The notes: generated from the letters alone by a model not told the origin. Counted from the stretch's first letter, positions 23,949 through 35,237 are shown. The stretch: 64,000 bases of DNA from Apoda limacodes (GCA_946406115.1 OX291543.1:30344815-30408814), one strand, 5' to 3'. Made by a program: numbers and translations.

Positions 23949-24390
23949 ACTAGCTTCTGCCAGCGGCTTCGCCCGCCCTATTTTTCGTTATCGGCGTAGT
24001 TTCTTACGGCAACTCCTCAATTATAGAAAAAAAAACCAAACAATCTAATCTTTCCTCTTTAATGGCATAATACATTCGTTTCTATGAAACCATGGAAATA
24101 CACATATCAAAATTCAACCCAATCGGTTCAGCCGTTTAGAAGTTATGTGAAAAACGCCGTAATTACGTAATTAAGTAATTAGGAATGTACGGAATGATAA
24201 TTCTTACTACCCGTTGTCCTATTACCCGTTTTCCCGTAGGAGTGAAGCATTTTCCCGCGGTAAAAAGTAGTCTATGTTCATCAGGGATAATGTCGGCTTC
24301 TAATGGTAAAAGAATTTTTCAAATCGGTCCAGTAGTTTCGGAGCCTATTTAATACAAACAAACAAACTCTTTATAATATTAGTATAGAGT
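23949..24390 (-). repeat. Interspersed repeat, family R2 (long subtype)
   Basis: It begins with ACTAGCTTCTGCCAGCGGCT, then TCGCCCGCC. It shares ordered blocks with 13818-14195 (TTAATGGCATAATACATTC, CCGTTTAGAAGTTA, CCCGTTGTCCTATTACCC, TCGGTCCAGTAGTTTCGGAG) and ends with TTTATAATATTAGTATAGAG. The terminus ACTAGC..TAATATTAGTAT is that of family R2 in reverse. An internal TTACGTAATTAAGTAATTA insertion distinguishes this copy. Confidence 0.75.
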
Positions 24391-25533
24391 AAAGATATAG
24401 ATAACCGGGTTTCTAGACAACAATTAAAGTATAAAGTAAAGACTTTAGTATTTATTTATTAACTTAAGGAAAAAGTAGACTAAACATTACAAAGGCATTA
24501 TTTAGAAAAAACGACTTAATATCGCAAAGAATTGGTTAGGAGCAAAATGCTTTCTTGATTATTTACAGCTGAAGTAGATAAGATTACAAAACAATTCAAT
24601 TACATTAGAGTGTTAGAAGAACGGACGATCCCAAATTATTGTTTTTACTTCTTTTGTCATATTATCCCCTTAGACCGTTTTCTGTTATTTAGCCCGAAAT
24701 AATACACTTATATTTACTTATAGTTTAGTCTGCTCCGGTAATTATGGTAGCAAAATATAAATGTAACTTTTTGCAAGCAAAATTAAATGTAACGTGAAAA
24801 AAGTATAAGTCATAATTTGAACCTTAATTGAGTGGATTTGCCAATAATATAATAATTTAGTAATTAAAACTATTAGGAAAAATAATAATTCTAACACTCT
24901 ATTATTGGGCTTTATTTGAAATTGGTTGGAAAACTAAGAGCGATATTCTCCTCATTCTTATTTCATGAAATATGTATTATTATGACTAGAGGAATTTGCT
25001 AATTTCATCGTTCTAAATAAATATTTGAATTTTATACCGGAAAAACCGAGAAAAATCAAAATTTTCAACGTGCGGTTACGTGCTAGCACCTTTATATATG
25101 GAACTGTGTCACTTTGTATGTTGTAAATAGTAATAATGCTGTATATAATATTGTTATTTGTCTGTTTACACTGGTCGAAACGGCGCGTTTTTGCTAGGGT
25201 ATGCATAGCCTTAAGAGGAAATATCAGACCCAAGCGAATACACACATATGTATTTGGAAATAAAATTTTTGTCGCGCTAAGACCCGGCTCATGGCGTAAT
25301 AATTACTACTAGTGAGCGAACTTTTTCGTCTCTGCGCAAAATGTCGACAAGCGGCCAGAAACTAAAATTGTGTCAGGGTTGTCACAAAAAAAAAATTCAA
25401 GTACATTTGTTTGTTGAAAACGATATTCAAAGTTCAGCAACGTCAGGATTGGTCAATAATTGGTTGAGTGACCGCTTAGTGGCATACTTTTTATTTGTTT
25501 TTGTAAATTACGTAAATAGTAGTGGTAGTTACG
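24391..25533. other. Gene-free stretch, nothing recognised
   Basis: AT-rich. An open frame at 24958-25245 (minus) and the start of one at 25341 (plus) have no known domain, and the latter runs into a repeat. Confidence 0.4.
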
Positions 25534-25573
25534 GAACCCTCGGTGCGCGAGTCCGACTCGCACTTGGCCTGTG
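25534..25573 (-). repeat. Family R1 head fragment
   Basis: ACGGAACCCTCGGTGCGCGA followed by GTCCGACTCGCACTTGGCC is the reverse complement of the R1 head (AAGTGCGAGTCGGACTCGC then GGGTTCCGT). Only the head is recognisable. Confidence 0.6.
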
Positions 25574-26489
25574 TTGTCTTAAAATGCAGAATCGACAAAT
25601 AATTGCGGCATCAGCCTTAGAGATACTTAACAACGCCATCTATTGTCGAGTAGCTTTAGTGTTGCTGTGTCGGTAAAAAAATAGTATTACTACTCGCCAA
25701 TAGATTTCAGGAAGAGTAATATTTTTTAGTTTATAGAAAAAAATACCCAAAATTATGTTATGAATTGAAATAGTTTTACTAATATGTAAATTATCTGATT
25801 TGAAAACAAAGAACATAATAGTAATTAGTGGTTATTACGCTATACCCGAAACAAAATAACGATGTGCACTATACAGACTACTGCGCCTAGGGCTGATTAT
25901 ACATACGCACAATATTATCAAAATCGGTGTTTTGTATACCCAACTTTACTCCTTTTTATTTTCCTAAAACTTAGTTAACATATTCGTGTAGGGCACGTCT
26001 AAAAATTTCATAAAAAGAGGCATTTTTTGGACTTTTGGTATTTTATTACCATCTATTTATACAAGTTATTTATACGAATGGCGTTTGAAAAGAAACATAC
26101 AGACATAGTGACTGTGTATACCTATCATATATAAAACCAATTATTTATAGGTCAAGGAAAATCTAACAGAGGAATACGTTTGTATGGGGAAAGCAGCCTG
26201 ATTTCCTCTTACACTTAAGTATTGCACCGTTCATTACTGTTTATCTTCAAATTTCTGTAACAAACTCGTTACAAAATTTAATCTTAAGACTTATGTAAAT
26301 TTTCCTTGTGTTTCGGTTTTGCTTTCATTTTACAGAACTTCCAACAACTCCGCGAGTACATAATATTTGTTTGATAAAACTTGGCACGTCACTTTGTGGT
26401 TAAAGATTGTGTGCGAAATAATTAAGGAATTAGTAGGTAGGTACGACAAAATTAGTAGTTACAAAGAATATTAGGTGAATACAATATGT
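25574..26489. other. Gene-free stretch, nothing recognised
   Basis: AT-rich non-coding sequence without repeat termini that I can identify. Confidence 0.4.
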
Positions 26490-26789
26490 TGGCTCAGGGG
26501 CTCAATGGGCAATCACCGATTCCCGACTGCCGAATCAAGGGGCGTGGGTTTGATTCCCGCACAAGACAAACATTTATATGATGAACTTTTGTATTTCTCT
26601 TGAGACTGGGTGTTTTCTATTTATAATATTTATTTTTTGTTTGTAAGATTGATGTACTGGACTTTATAATGCACTAGGAGTTGTATATTTACAATAAAAA
26701 GTATATGTATGTATTTGTGTTCGTTGTCTGGTATCCATAGCACAAGATTTGCTTGGGTTGGGAGCAGATGGCTCTGTGTGTAATGTCCA
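26490..26789 (+). mobile_element. tRNA-derived SINE, plus strand
   Basis: It has a tRNA-like head with an A-box-like GGGGCTCAATGGG and a B box GGGTTTGATTCCCG (26546-26559), followed by CGCACAAGACAAACATTT. The body continues with GAGACTGGGTGT, CGTTGTCTGGTATCCATAGC, ACAAGATTTGCTTGGGTTGG and TGTGTGTAATGTCCA, the same block order as the copy at 16884-17175. Its 3' end abuts the truncated mariner relic at 26795 with no visible A-rich tail. Confidence 0.8.
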
Positions 26790-26794
26790 TGTTC

Positions 26795-27225
26795 AGCCTC
26801 AATTGTTTTTGTGCATCAGTAAGCATTTTAGAAATCCATCGCGCGGAAACCTTTTTTCATTCCTAAGCGTTTATGTAAAAGGCTATGCACACTACCAGCC
26901 CCAATCTTTGTTTCTTCGGCTATAAAAAGCACTGTGACATGAAGATCTGCTTAAACAATTTTTGCAACTTTTTTAACCATTTCTTCGGTCACTACCATTG
27001 GTGGGCGACGAGAGCGAGGGTCATCTTTGGTGAATGTTCTTCCAGGTTTAAATTCGAAGCACCAACGTGAGACTTTAGAATACGGTGAAGCATTTGCATT
27101 TAAAGTGTCCTGTAAAACTTGATTTACGTACTGAAATTGTTTAAGCACAGATACTAAATAACCGCACGCAATTGAATTTTTATTTATTTTTGAAAACAGG
27201 CTCCAACAAACTGAAAACAAAAGAG
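26795..27225 (-). pseudogene. Mariner transposase N-terminal relic
   Basis: On the minus strand the frame reads YSKVSRWCFEFKPGRTFTKD, then DPRSRRPPMVVTEEMVKKVA. After a TAA it continues with ADLHVTVLFIAEETKIGAGS..HSLLHKRLGMKK and, one frameshift later, VSARWISKMLTDAQKQLRLN. These are the DNA-binding (double helix-turn-helix, GRP-type linker) blocks and the start of the catalytic domain of a Tc1/mariner-family transposase. The catalytic DD34D region is absent: the relic stops where the SINE begins. It is inactive. Confidence 0.8.
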
Positions 27226-28490
27226 TTCAATTATTAATTTATTTCAAATTATTTCTTTTTCTTTTTTTTATGTAGTCAATATTCCAGCTTTACGAGCCCG
27301 TATTTTCTTTTTTTGGTCCCAAAGATATTCCAACTCATTCGCTCTGTTTTTTTAACACCCCTCGTATATGGATCACTTTCCCGGCGATTGGAGGAATTCC
27401 AAGCTATTAGAACCTACCATGTTACCATGTTTCATGTCCACTACATCCACATAAGCGAAGCAAGAACTGCCAATAATATTTTAGGACTGAAGAGAGATAA
27501 CGGTAGTTGTGGTAATGGACGTTTTAGGAAAATGGACATTGGAGCCTAGAATTGATGATCTATTATTCAAGATCATGTTTGGTATCATAGTATTGAACAT
27601 AACAATAGCCAAATAGCGCAAAATACCCAACCCACCCCCTGTCTAACAAAATTAAGAGTAATACAACCCGTATCATATTTTTTTCCAAAGTGTCATAATT
27701 TTGACAAGCCGACGCCATAAATTTTGAGTTGACATCTAACATCCGTGTACTGGAGATGCATATCCTGAAATGTAGTTGCCATTTAAATAATAATGAGATA
27801 AGTGACCAAGCTACAACTGGCGAGCCGAAGCGGATCTCATCTCATCTTTACTTGCAAACAATTCTGTAATCGTTTAACAATCCTGTACAGTAGATATAGG
27901 AATCCAAATAAACTATAATCACATAGACTGATTCTTATATGTTATAGATTAAACTAAAAATTCAAAACTCAAATATGTTCTACCCTATACCATAAGATTA
28001 AAGAATTACTCATTGCTTCGTCACATAATTTCTCTGTACTATTAGTCATATTAATTTAATACACGATGCCTGAGTGAACTTACTTATACACATTACAATA
28101 ACTTAATGTGTTTCTTGTTTCAATTACGAATCTTTAGAATTCTGCTTATTAGTTTATCTACGTTGTAATGTGTGATTAGAACATAGTTACAACATGGTAT
28201 TGGTGAAAACTTTACTTAATTGCTTTAGTTTTGTTAACAAAGGAGCAATAAAAAACTTAAGTAAAAGTTTCAGAAGTAATTATAACATGCCGTAATAACT
28301 GCGTAAAAGTTTGCTATACAATGTAATTAAATATTTCTCGAACATGGGTTACTTGCCTGGTGTTTTATATCGGTTTGTAAAGCTTGTTTGTTAAGTGTTT
28401 CAATACAAAATATGTATTTATTAGTTGATTTACTATAATATTATGTGTTAGTTTGTAGTTTTACAAAGAGTAATTCGATCCTGGCAAAAA
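27226..28490. other. Gene-free stretch, nothing recognised
   Basis: AT-rich. A 78-codon open frame at 27313-27549 lacks any recognisable domain. The TTTTTTTAACACCCCTCG at 27348-27365 could be an old transposon end but has no partner that I can see. Confidence 0.35.
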
Positions 28491-28956
28491 TCGGCTAAGT
28501 GCGAGTCGGACTTGCGCACGAAGGGTTCCGTACCATTATCTATAAAAATTAAATGTTTTTTTATTTTTATATTTGAGTTGATTGAATAAAAGGTAAATTG
28601 CGGTTTACGATTTTAACGTATTAAAACTACTTACTAGTCTCTCGCGCAAACTTTTCAGTTAAGAAAAAAATGATATTAGAAACCTCAATATCCCACACGT
28701 ACATTCATTTGATGAAAAAAAAAATTTTTAGTTTCAGTTCTAAGTATGGGGAACACCCAAAATTTATTGTTTTTTTTTTCTATTTTTGTGTGAAAATTTT
28801 AATGTGGTTCACAGAATACATCTACTTACCATTTTTCAACAGTATAGTTCTTATAGTTTCGGAAAAAAGTGGCTGTGACATACGGACGGACAGACATACA
28901 GACACATGACAAATCTTTAAGGGTTCCGTTTTTTGCCATTTGGCTACGGAACCCTA
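28491..28956 (+). repeat. Interspersed repeat, family R1, full-length copy
   Basis: The head TAAGTGCGAGTCGGACTTGC is followed by GAAGGGTTCCGTACCATTAT. The tail has GACGGACAGACATACAGACA, AAGGGTTCCGTTTTTTGCC and CTACGGAACCCTAAT. The inner part is AT-rich and includes a chance 79-codon frame. Head GGGTTCCGTA and tail TACGGAACCC form a perfect 10-bp inverted pair, an instructive copy for defining the element. Confidence 0.7.
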
Positions 28957-29034
28957 ATAAGTCCGTATTGTGATGAGTTTGTTAAGTCAAAGTAGTAGGT
29001 ACTAAGTTTGTAGTTAACTCTGTTACCGATTCAA

Positions 29035-29500
29035 ATGCAAAGTCGACGCAAAATTTCCTTGTTTTACACGGAGTTCCCGAAGATAGAAGAGAAGAATATA
29101 AACACTTCGGCTACTGTGATGAGTATTGTATCAGCTAAGCTCGGTGACAAAGTGTCCCAGTTATTACTTGAGAATATGAGGCGGAGTCATGGGTAAAGGG
29201 GGCCTTAGAACCGACAAGCGAGGATCTATTCTAATTAAATTTAGAGAAATGGATCTTCGTGACAAAATTTGGTATGCCAAATCTATATAAAAAAGGCTTA
29301 GGCTCCACAGTTTCCGAATTCTTAAGGTCCGTCATAGGAATTTTATGACAGCGATGTAAGTTTAGCTCTTCAAAAGATTGTCCACCTACAGACACCATAA
29401 AGCCTATTATTCGAAGATCTGCAAGTAGAGCTAGAAAAAGTCCTTATCCATGTCCATCATACGATCACTTCTAGTAGTGCCAACAATGCAGTCATTTTGA
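29035..29500 (+). pseudogene. LINE ORF1-like relic
   Basis: Across broken frames the plus strand gives GVPEDRRE-like sequence at 29075, KLGDKVSQLLLENM at 29140, ILIKFREMDLRDKIWYAKS at 29225-29285 and, after a stop, STVSEFLRS..R..FMTA at 29305-29355. The order (short hydrophobic head, ILVKF..RDKIWYAK, SEFLT.RR..F..AR) is that of the ORF1/RNA-binding-like proteins of insect non-LTR retrotransposons. Several stops and frameshifts show decay. The family name is uncertain. Confidence 0.45.
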
Positions 29501-30095
29501 TTGTGCAGGTGATGTATTTAGTAGCGTAGGTAGTTTTACCTTAATTCTCTTCTTTAGGATGTAATTATGTTGTTATCTCATCTATTAAAAAATGCTGGTT
29601 TGTTCCTCGTCAACAGAAAGTGCGACTTTAATCCCTAGGGACTCAAAGTAATTATAATTCGTAATGTGGACGTTGTTTTTAAATGTTCCAATCACCAGTA
29701 ATCGATTAAGAACATTGTATATGAACAAGTAACAGCTGTAAAATAAAAATGTACGCCCGCGCGCCGGACCAAATAAAAAGTTTATGAAAAAGTGTAAACC
29801 ACGTAGAATGTCTCCCGCCTTTGTAGTTTTTTCCCAAAAAGTGATAGTGTAATAAATAAATGTACTATTTGTAAGTTACAACTCTTTTCTTATAGTGAGT
29901 GATAAAAATTCGTTCGCAAAATTATTTAATCTCTTGCGCCGTCTTTTGAATCCCTTGCTACGCTCCGGATTTTACCTTAGAATCCTTCGCTCCACTCTAG
30001 ATTTAAAATAACATCCTTGCCGGAAAAATATTATTTTAATCCCTTGTAATACAATCTACTATTTAATATTCTTAATTTACGTCCAAAACTTGCTT
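29501..30095. other. Gene-free stretch with an unclassified repeat scrap
   Basis: 29925-30050 contains ATCCCTTGCTACGCTCCGGA, TTAGAATCCTTCGCTCC and ACATCCTTGCCG, a repetitive 'CCTTGC-CTCC' texture that looks like a mobile-element scrap. No gene. Confidence 0.3.
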
Positions 30096-30211
30096 ACAGT
30101 GAAACAAACTTTTCTGACCTTATGTGTTTGGTGACAAGGGTTACACGTTTCAATATGGCGACTACAGCCCATTTTATAATGTACTGTGGTCAAAAGAGTT
30201 TGTTGCACTAT
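30096..30211. mobile_element. Short MITE, family A
   Basis: The left end is ACAGTGAAACAAACTTTTCT then GACC. The right end in reverse reads TAGTGCAACAAACTCTTTTG then ACCACAGT. This gives about 25 bp of imperfect terminal inverted repeat around a 116-bp element with TTTCAATATGGCGACTACAG inside. The same core (CAATATGGCGACTGTAG) occurs at 22.5 kb. A non-coding, non-autonomous DNA element. Confidence 0.7.
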
Positions 30212-31362
30212 TATTCAGTTTGACAGATGACGAGTAACATTTTTATAACTTTTTATTCATTGTTTCGGAAAGGCCAAGGAGTGTCAATAATTTGATAATA
30301 TTTTTCGTTTTTTTTTTTAATTTTGTTTACATTTATGAATCTTGGAAAATTATTCCTGTCTGAAACCATAAATAAAAATTCTTAAACTATAAATAAAAAA
30401 CACTATACAAAGAATTGCCATGTGGAGCAGTGTCCAGAAGGCTGGTAACTTTTCTTAGTGCTATGCTAAACTAATCTTTTGAGCTCAATAACAACCAGGT
30501 CATGAGATGTGTCAATTAAATTATTTGATAAAGTTTCAAATAATGTATGAGCATCTGACCCCAATATCCATGTTTTGCATATCTGCGTCATCGTTTGCTA
30601 TTTTCGGCCATAGAAGTTACAGAAAGATAAGACTCGTTTTTTTTTATTTTTAATCCATAACCCTTTATACAGAATGAATACTTTTAATTTCAATATAATT
30701 AACATAGAATATTTAGTAATAAAACTAGCAAATTTTATAAAATAGGCCATCTAGAATTAAAAACTTATATTCATAAAGAACTTGTTATTTTACACTCCCG
30801 CCCAGACTTGTTAACCTTGCGTTAAGTAGGTTACAAAATACAATCAACATAAAAGTTTATTGTATCTTTAGCAAAAACTTGAAAACACCGATTTATAAAC
30901 CAGGGAGCTTATTCGTTTATATTTCGAGTACGCCATACTTGAGACCAGGCTCATGAATATAGTAAGTATCTACCCACTGTCACGGGCCTTTACTTTGCTC
31001 TCTTATTTTTGAATCTGAAGGGGTCGACTGACTTTTTACAATAACCTCCAACTTTTCTTTTGTTTTATTCACAAGTCTTAACAAAGAGCCAGAATGGACG
31101 TTTTCTAACTTAATTTAGAGGGTTATCGTGTTTGAGCTTCAAGTTTTAACTCTAAATTAAAGTCTAAGCCAGTTAGCTCCGACAACAATCACCATTATCC
31201 TTGTGAGCCCGTGAAACTGATTAAGGAACGAAATGACCTGATAAATGGTTTAATGAGTTCACTGCGTAACCCCGAAATGAACGTTATTTAAGTGAAAATG
31301 TACTATTATTTATTGTATGTTAATCAATGTACAATGTAGTTTAAATAATTTCGATAACTGTT
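30212..31362. other. Gene-free stretch, nothing recognised
   Basis: AT-rich non-coding DNA; no open frame, RNA or repeat terminus is supported. Confidence 0.4.
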
Positions 31363-31445
31363 TTTTAGGGTTCCGTACCCAGAGGGTGCTAAGGTAGCCT
31401 TATTACTGAGACTACGCTGTCTGTCTATCTGTCAATCTATACGAC
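31363..31445 (-). repeat. Family R1 tail fragment
   Basis: TTTTTAGGGTTCCGTACCCA, GAGACTACGCTGTCTGTCTA and TCTGTCAATC form the reverse complement of the R1 tail (GACGGACAGCGnAGTCT..GGAACCCTAAAA). Only the tail is present. Confidence 0.6.
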
Positions 31446-32344
31446 CATTAAAATAAAGATATTCTAGCTGGTTTGTAGAGTACATCGACTATGTCTTAAA
31501 TTAGGACATTTATTACTATAAATTGTAGGCCAAACAAAGTAATAATTATTAAAAAAGGTTTAGATTAACTATTAATAAAGTAATGTTTTTTTCGTAGTTT
31601 AGCTGTTATACGAGTTTAGTACACAAATAAACTTAAATCATCTAAATTTACAATATGATTGGATTTCAACATGTTTTCGAGTCAGCATAATTGGATTATT
31701 AATAGAAAATATTTTAAAAGAAAAATATTGAATTACAATCTCATATAACAATTAATGACAGAATTGGAATTCGTTGTTAAATGTAATAATAGTTCTAATA
31801 AAACCTTATGGTCCTGAAATTTAAAAATTAATAGATTTGTAGGTGTTAATTGTCACATAGATATTTAGAAAGTAAATAAGGAAATAAAATAATAATAAGT
31901 AAAAGAGTTGTTCCGTTTTGGTACTAAAATGAATTTAAAAATAAACCAGCTTATGAATAGATTTATTTTAAGGAGCACTTAAAAACTAGAAATTCTAAAT
32001 TATTAAAACATTTTTTTCTGGTCCTGCAATTTACAGAAAATCGTTTTTCATTTAACGTAGAACGAATTTACTTGGAAATAAAATACCAAGCTCCATACTA
32101 ATTCGGTACAAGTCTTTTAAAAGGCAGCATTGTCATTTGCTACATTAACAAATTTAGCCACGTAGTACACGTTCTTATATCTATGTATATAAGCAACAGT
32201 TTAATTATTAATTAGAATTATACTACTGCAACGTATAAGATACATATATTATAGTAAATTATTTATCCAAAATATATTCAAATTCACGGGCAAGGCGCGA
32301 TAATTTCGCACAAACCTACTGCTAGAAGAAAACGACAAGTGCCG
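31446..32344. other. AT-rich stretch preceding the gag remnant
   Basis: No gene. If the gag remnant retains its 5' LTR, the LTR would lie here, ending near 32344, but I cannot demonstrate TG..CA boundaries or a second LTR. Confidence 0.3.
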
Positions 32345-32820
32345 TTAAATTGGTGTCCCTGACAAGGATCAAGGCGCAACCTTCACGAGCCAGACAATAA
32401 GCAAGGAGCAACCTGTAGAATCACAACAAGGATTCAACAAAATAGATGGCAGTACAAACTCCAGCAGCTTTTTTAGCAGCAAAAAGCAGCGGCAACAAGG
32501 ATGACCTGGCAACAATATCCTTGACAGCAAAAATACCAGAGTTCTGCACAGACCAACCCAGAATATGGTTCATCAGAGCTGAAGCAGAACTGATTCCGCA
32601 AAAGATCAGCGACGAACAACAGTTCCAGTTTGTTATAGCTAAACTAGGAAAAGAAGCTATATAACAGGTAACAGATATATATTCTAGCAGAAGTCGCCAA
32701 GCTGAAATTAAGAGTATTCGAAATAGAACAGAGAAGAAGACCGATGTTTCGTGAGCAACGCAGATATCATCAAAATTCTCGATGTGGATATAGAGAAAGA
32801 TCAGCGTCAAGATTCAAGAA
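32345..32820 (+). pseudogene. Ty3/gypsy-type LTR retrotransposon gag remnant
   Basis: The leader TTGGTGTCCCTGACAAGGAT at 32352 resembles the primer-binding-site region that follows the 5' LTR in gypsy-type elements. ATG at 32446 opens a frame with SLTAKIPEF..DQPRIWFIRAEAELIPQ and FQFVIAKLGKEAI, the Gag N-terminal block seen in insect elements. A CAA-to-TAA type change at 32662 ends the frame. After a deletion the C-terminal part resumes at about 32690 as EVAKLKLRVFEIEQRRRPMF followed by an Arg/Ser-rich stretch to 32820. No protease, RT or integrase was found. Confidence 0.65.
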
Positions 32821-33282
32821 CGGCATTAAAACATATCAGTTAAATTATACATACACTTAAGAATAAAGTTCAATCCAGACTTATTACTTTTAAAACTTTT
32901 CATGTACATAATCAACATTTTAAAAAACTTTTTCTGCCTTTATATATATTAATGAAGGCTTACTACATTATTTTTAAGACTGGTCATATTTGATTACAAT
33001 TTGTAAAAAACTAAACGTAATTTAAAAAGAAGTCCGATTACGATGTTCAAACAACTATAATATACATGGGAAAGCCGCTGTTTATAGGAACAGTTTTCAT
33101 TTCAAACAATCATTATATATCATGGTGACGTGTTTAGTTTAAAATATTTAAATAAGAATTATGATATGTAGATAAAAAATTTAAGATTGCTTTATGCCCT
33201 TTTACAAGGATAATTGTTTTAGAAGATACCGAACTAGCGCAATTTTTAGTAACATACAGTCACTCAAATTAAAACCTTCACC
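32821..33282. other. Gene-free stretch
   Basis: AT-rich sequence between the gag remnant and the next inverted-repeat element. Nothing recognised. Confidence 0.4.
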
Positions 33283-34300
33283 TTACCAAGTCTGAAATAG
33301 CCTTGGGTAACTCCGGACATAACTATATCTTTGGATATATATCCGAGGCCGGATATGTTACAACTCCTTCACTTCGCGTGAAATAAAACGTCCTATATCC
33401 AGGGAGTGAACGAACTAATCCAAATACACAGCGGTACATGTCGTTCGTGTCGGTGGCACAGAGCGGCCGAATAGCGATGCACGCATATTACTGAAAGTGT
33501 GAGAGAGAAAGCTAGCGTTGAAAGCGAAATAGTAATGTTGTCGTGTCTTGCCTATAAAAAATCGATCTTAGCGCTTTTTAAAATCACGCCTGCTAAACCC
33601 AATGTATATGCATTGGGATATAAATTTCCGAGAAATACGCTTTAAAACACTTAAACCGCTTATTAATTAAGTGGACGTTTCTTCTCTTCAATTTAATTGT
33701 TTGTTTACGTAAGTATGTACATACTATAAATTAGTACTTACTACAATAGTTTTGAGTATCACCTCTGCTTTGTGACGTGTGCTTCAATATCTGTTAGCAA
33801 AATATAGTATAAGTGTCAATGATTACTAGTGTATTTGATGTCTGTTGTTTATGAATAATTATAATTGTTTACTTTCCTGGTAGGGTTTGTTTGTGTATAA
33901 GTACGAGACTGTGTAAATATTTACACCTATAAAAGTTTTGAGTTAAAATTGCGTATTTTGAATAAAAAAATAGTTTATAAATGTTACAGTTATCGTCTGA
34001 AATTGTATGCTAACCTAAGAAATTACTAGTCAAACAAAGCCCGGTTCATACCTATCACAACTCATCACCAAAAATGTTTTCGTTCCGAACAAACGAGAGA
34101 TACAATAACGATTTGTGCACTCGTGATTGAAAGGTACGAAATCGATCCGAGGATTCGTTTTACCGCAGTGTGCTAGAAAATTGCATATTTCAGCGGATAT
34201 GGATATGCGAAGCGGATATGTATCTTTAATCGGAATGATATGTGACATATCCAATCTTTGTCCGAAGTTACTTATCCCATGGCTAGTCTGAAATGCTGGC
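33283..34300. mobile_element. About 1-kb inverted-repeat element (MITE-like, family C)
   Basis: Left end: TCTGAAATAGCCTTGGGTAA, then CTCCGGACATAACTAT. Right end in reverse: TTTCAGACTAGCCATGGGAT, then AAGTAACTTCGGACAAAGAT. The two ends are imperfect inverted repeats about 35 bp long, each followed by GGATAT-rich sequence. The interior has a GC-richer patch (33425-33560) and AT-rich DNA and encodes no transposase. Boundaries are approximate. Confidence 0.5.
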
Positions 34301-34380
34301 TGAGATGTTGGTGAATCTTCATTGTTCTGATTTATTTAGAACGCTCAATAAGTACCTACAAATCAGTATCAAAATAATGG

Positions 34381-34800
34381 GTCAAGTGCGAGTCAGACTT
34401 ACGTAATTTACGAACACAAACAAAAACAAGAAGTATGCTAAGCAGTCACTATCGAATGACTGAACAAGCCCGACGTGCTGAACGTTGAATATCGTTTCTA
34501 ACAGTCAAATATGTTGCTGTTTCTCTTTATAATTGCTAGATGGCTCTGATTCGGTTTTTAAGTATGATTATGGCTCATACTTAGCCTTTTTTATAATTTA
34601 CTGTGATAGGAAACCGCAAGTTTGAAGTTTGTATATACTACTGTTTTTTAAATGGAGCAAAAACAAAGAAAATGTGTTTCTTGTATGGGGACACCTTTCT
34701 TAAATTTTACTTTGTTAACTTTTAATTATTTGTTGGATCCACCATTATATCACATACTCTGTGAAATACAGACAGAGACAGACATACGCGTAGGCTGCGT
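34381..34800 (+). repeat. Interspersed repeat, family R1-related copy
   Basis: Head GGGTCAAGTGCGAGTCAGAC; interior block TTTACGAACACAAACAAAAAC with CGTTGAATATCGTTTCTAAC and TATGTTGCTGTTTCTC; tail ATACAGACAGAGACAGACAT. The interior block also occurs, diverged, at about 41985-42130 inside the foldback element, so the two share ancestry. Confidence 0.5.
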
Positions 34801-34816
34801 ATAAAAAATATAAAAA

Positions 34817-35237
34817 GCCTGAGAATACTATTCGCGGCGCGTCATAGCGTGCTCCATACAAACGAATTTTTCACTTATTTTTGACACATACAAATCAAAT
34901 ACCATGAAATCTTGAAGAAGAGCTCTAGAATTAAATATCTAGTCAGGAAATAAATAACAAGTTGGAAACAAGTCTGCAGTGTGCCAGTTTTCTATTAAAT
35001 TATAAAGTTTAAAAGCTATACAGGATTCTAGTTTTTCATACAACTGATCTCGAATAAAATTAAAAGTTAATATAATATTTTTTTAGAATTTTGGAAAACC
35101 ACACAGACATAGCTATTCAGCTTGAGATCATGCCTACAAAATTTAACAGTATTTGATTTTGTAAATGTCCAAAACAAGTAGGAAATTCGTTTGTATGAAA
35201 CACGCTGCGAGGTCCCGCGAATCATATCCTCTTGCTT
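34817..35237. mobile_element. MITE-like element, family B, copy 1
   Basis: Left end: CTGAGAATACTATTCGCGGC with GCTCCATACAAACGAAT inside. Right end in reverse: CAAGAGGATATGATTCGCGG with GTGTTTCATACAAACGAAT inside. These terminal inverted repeats run about 55 bp. The plus-strand copy at 60597-60941 shares the CTAGAATCCTGTATAnCTTT and ACTGnCACACTGCAGAC blocks in the opposite orientation. Non-coding. Confidence 0.65.
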
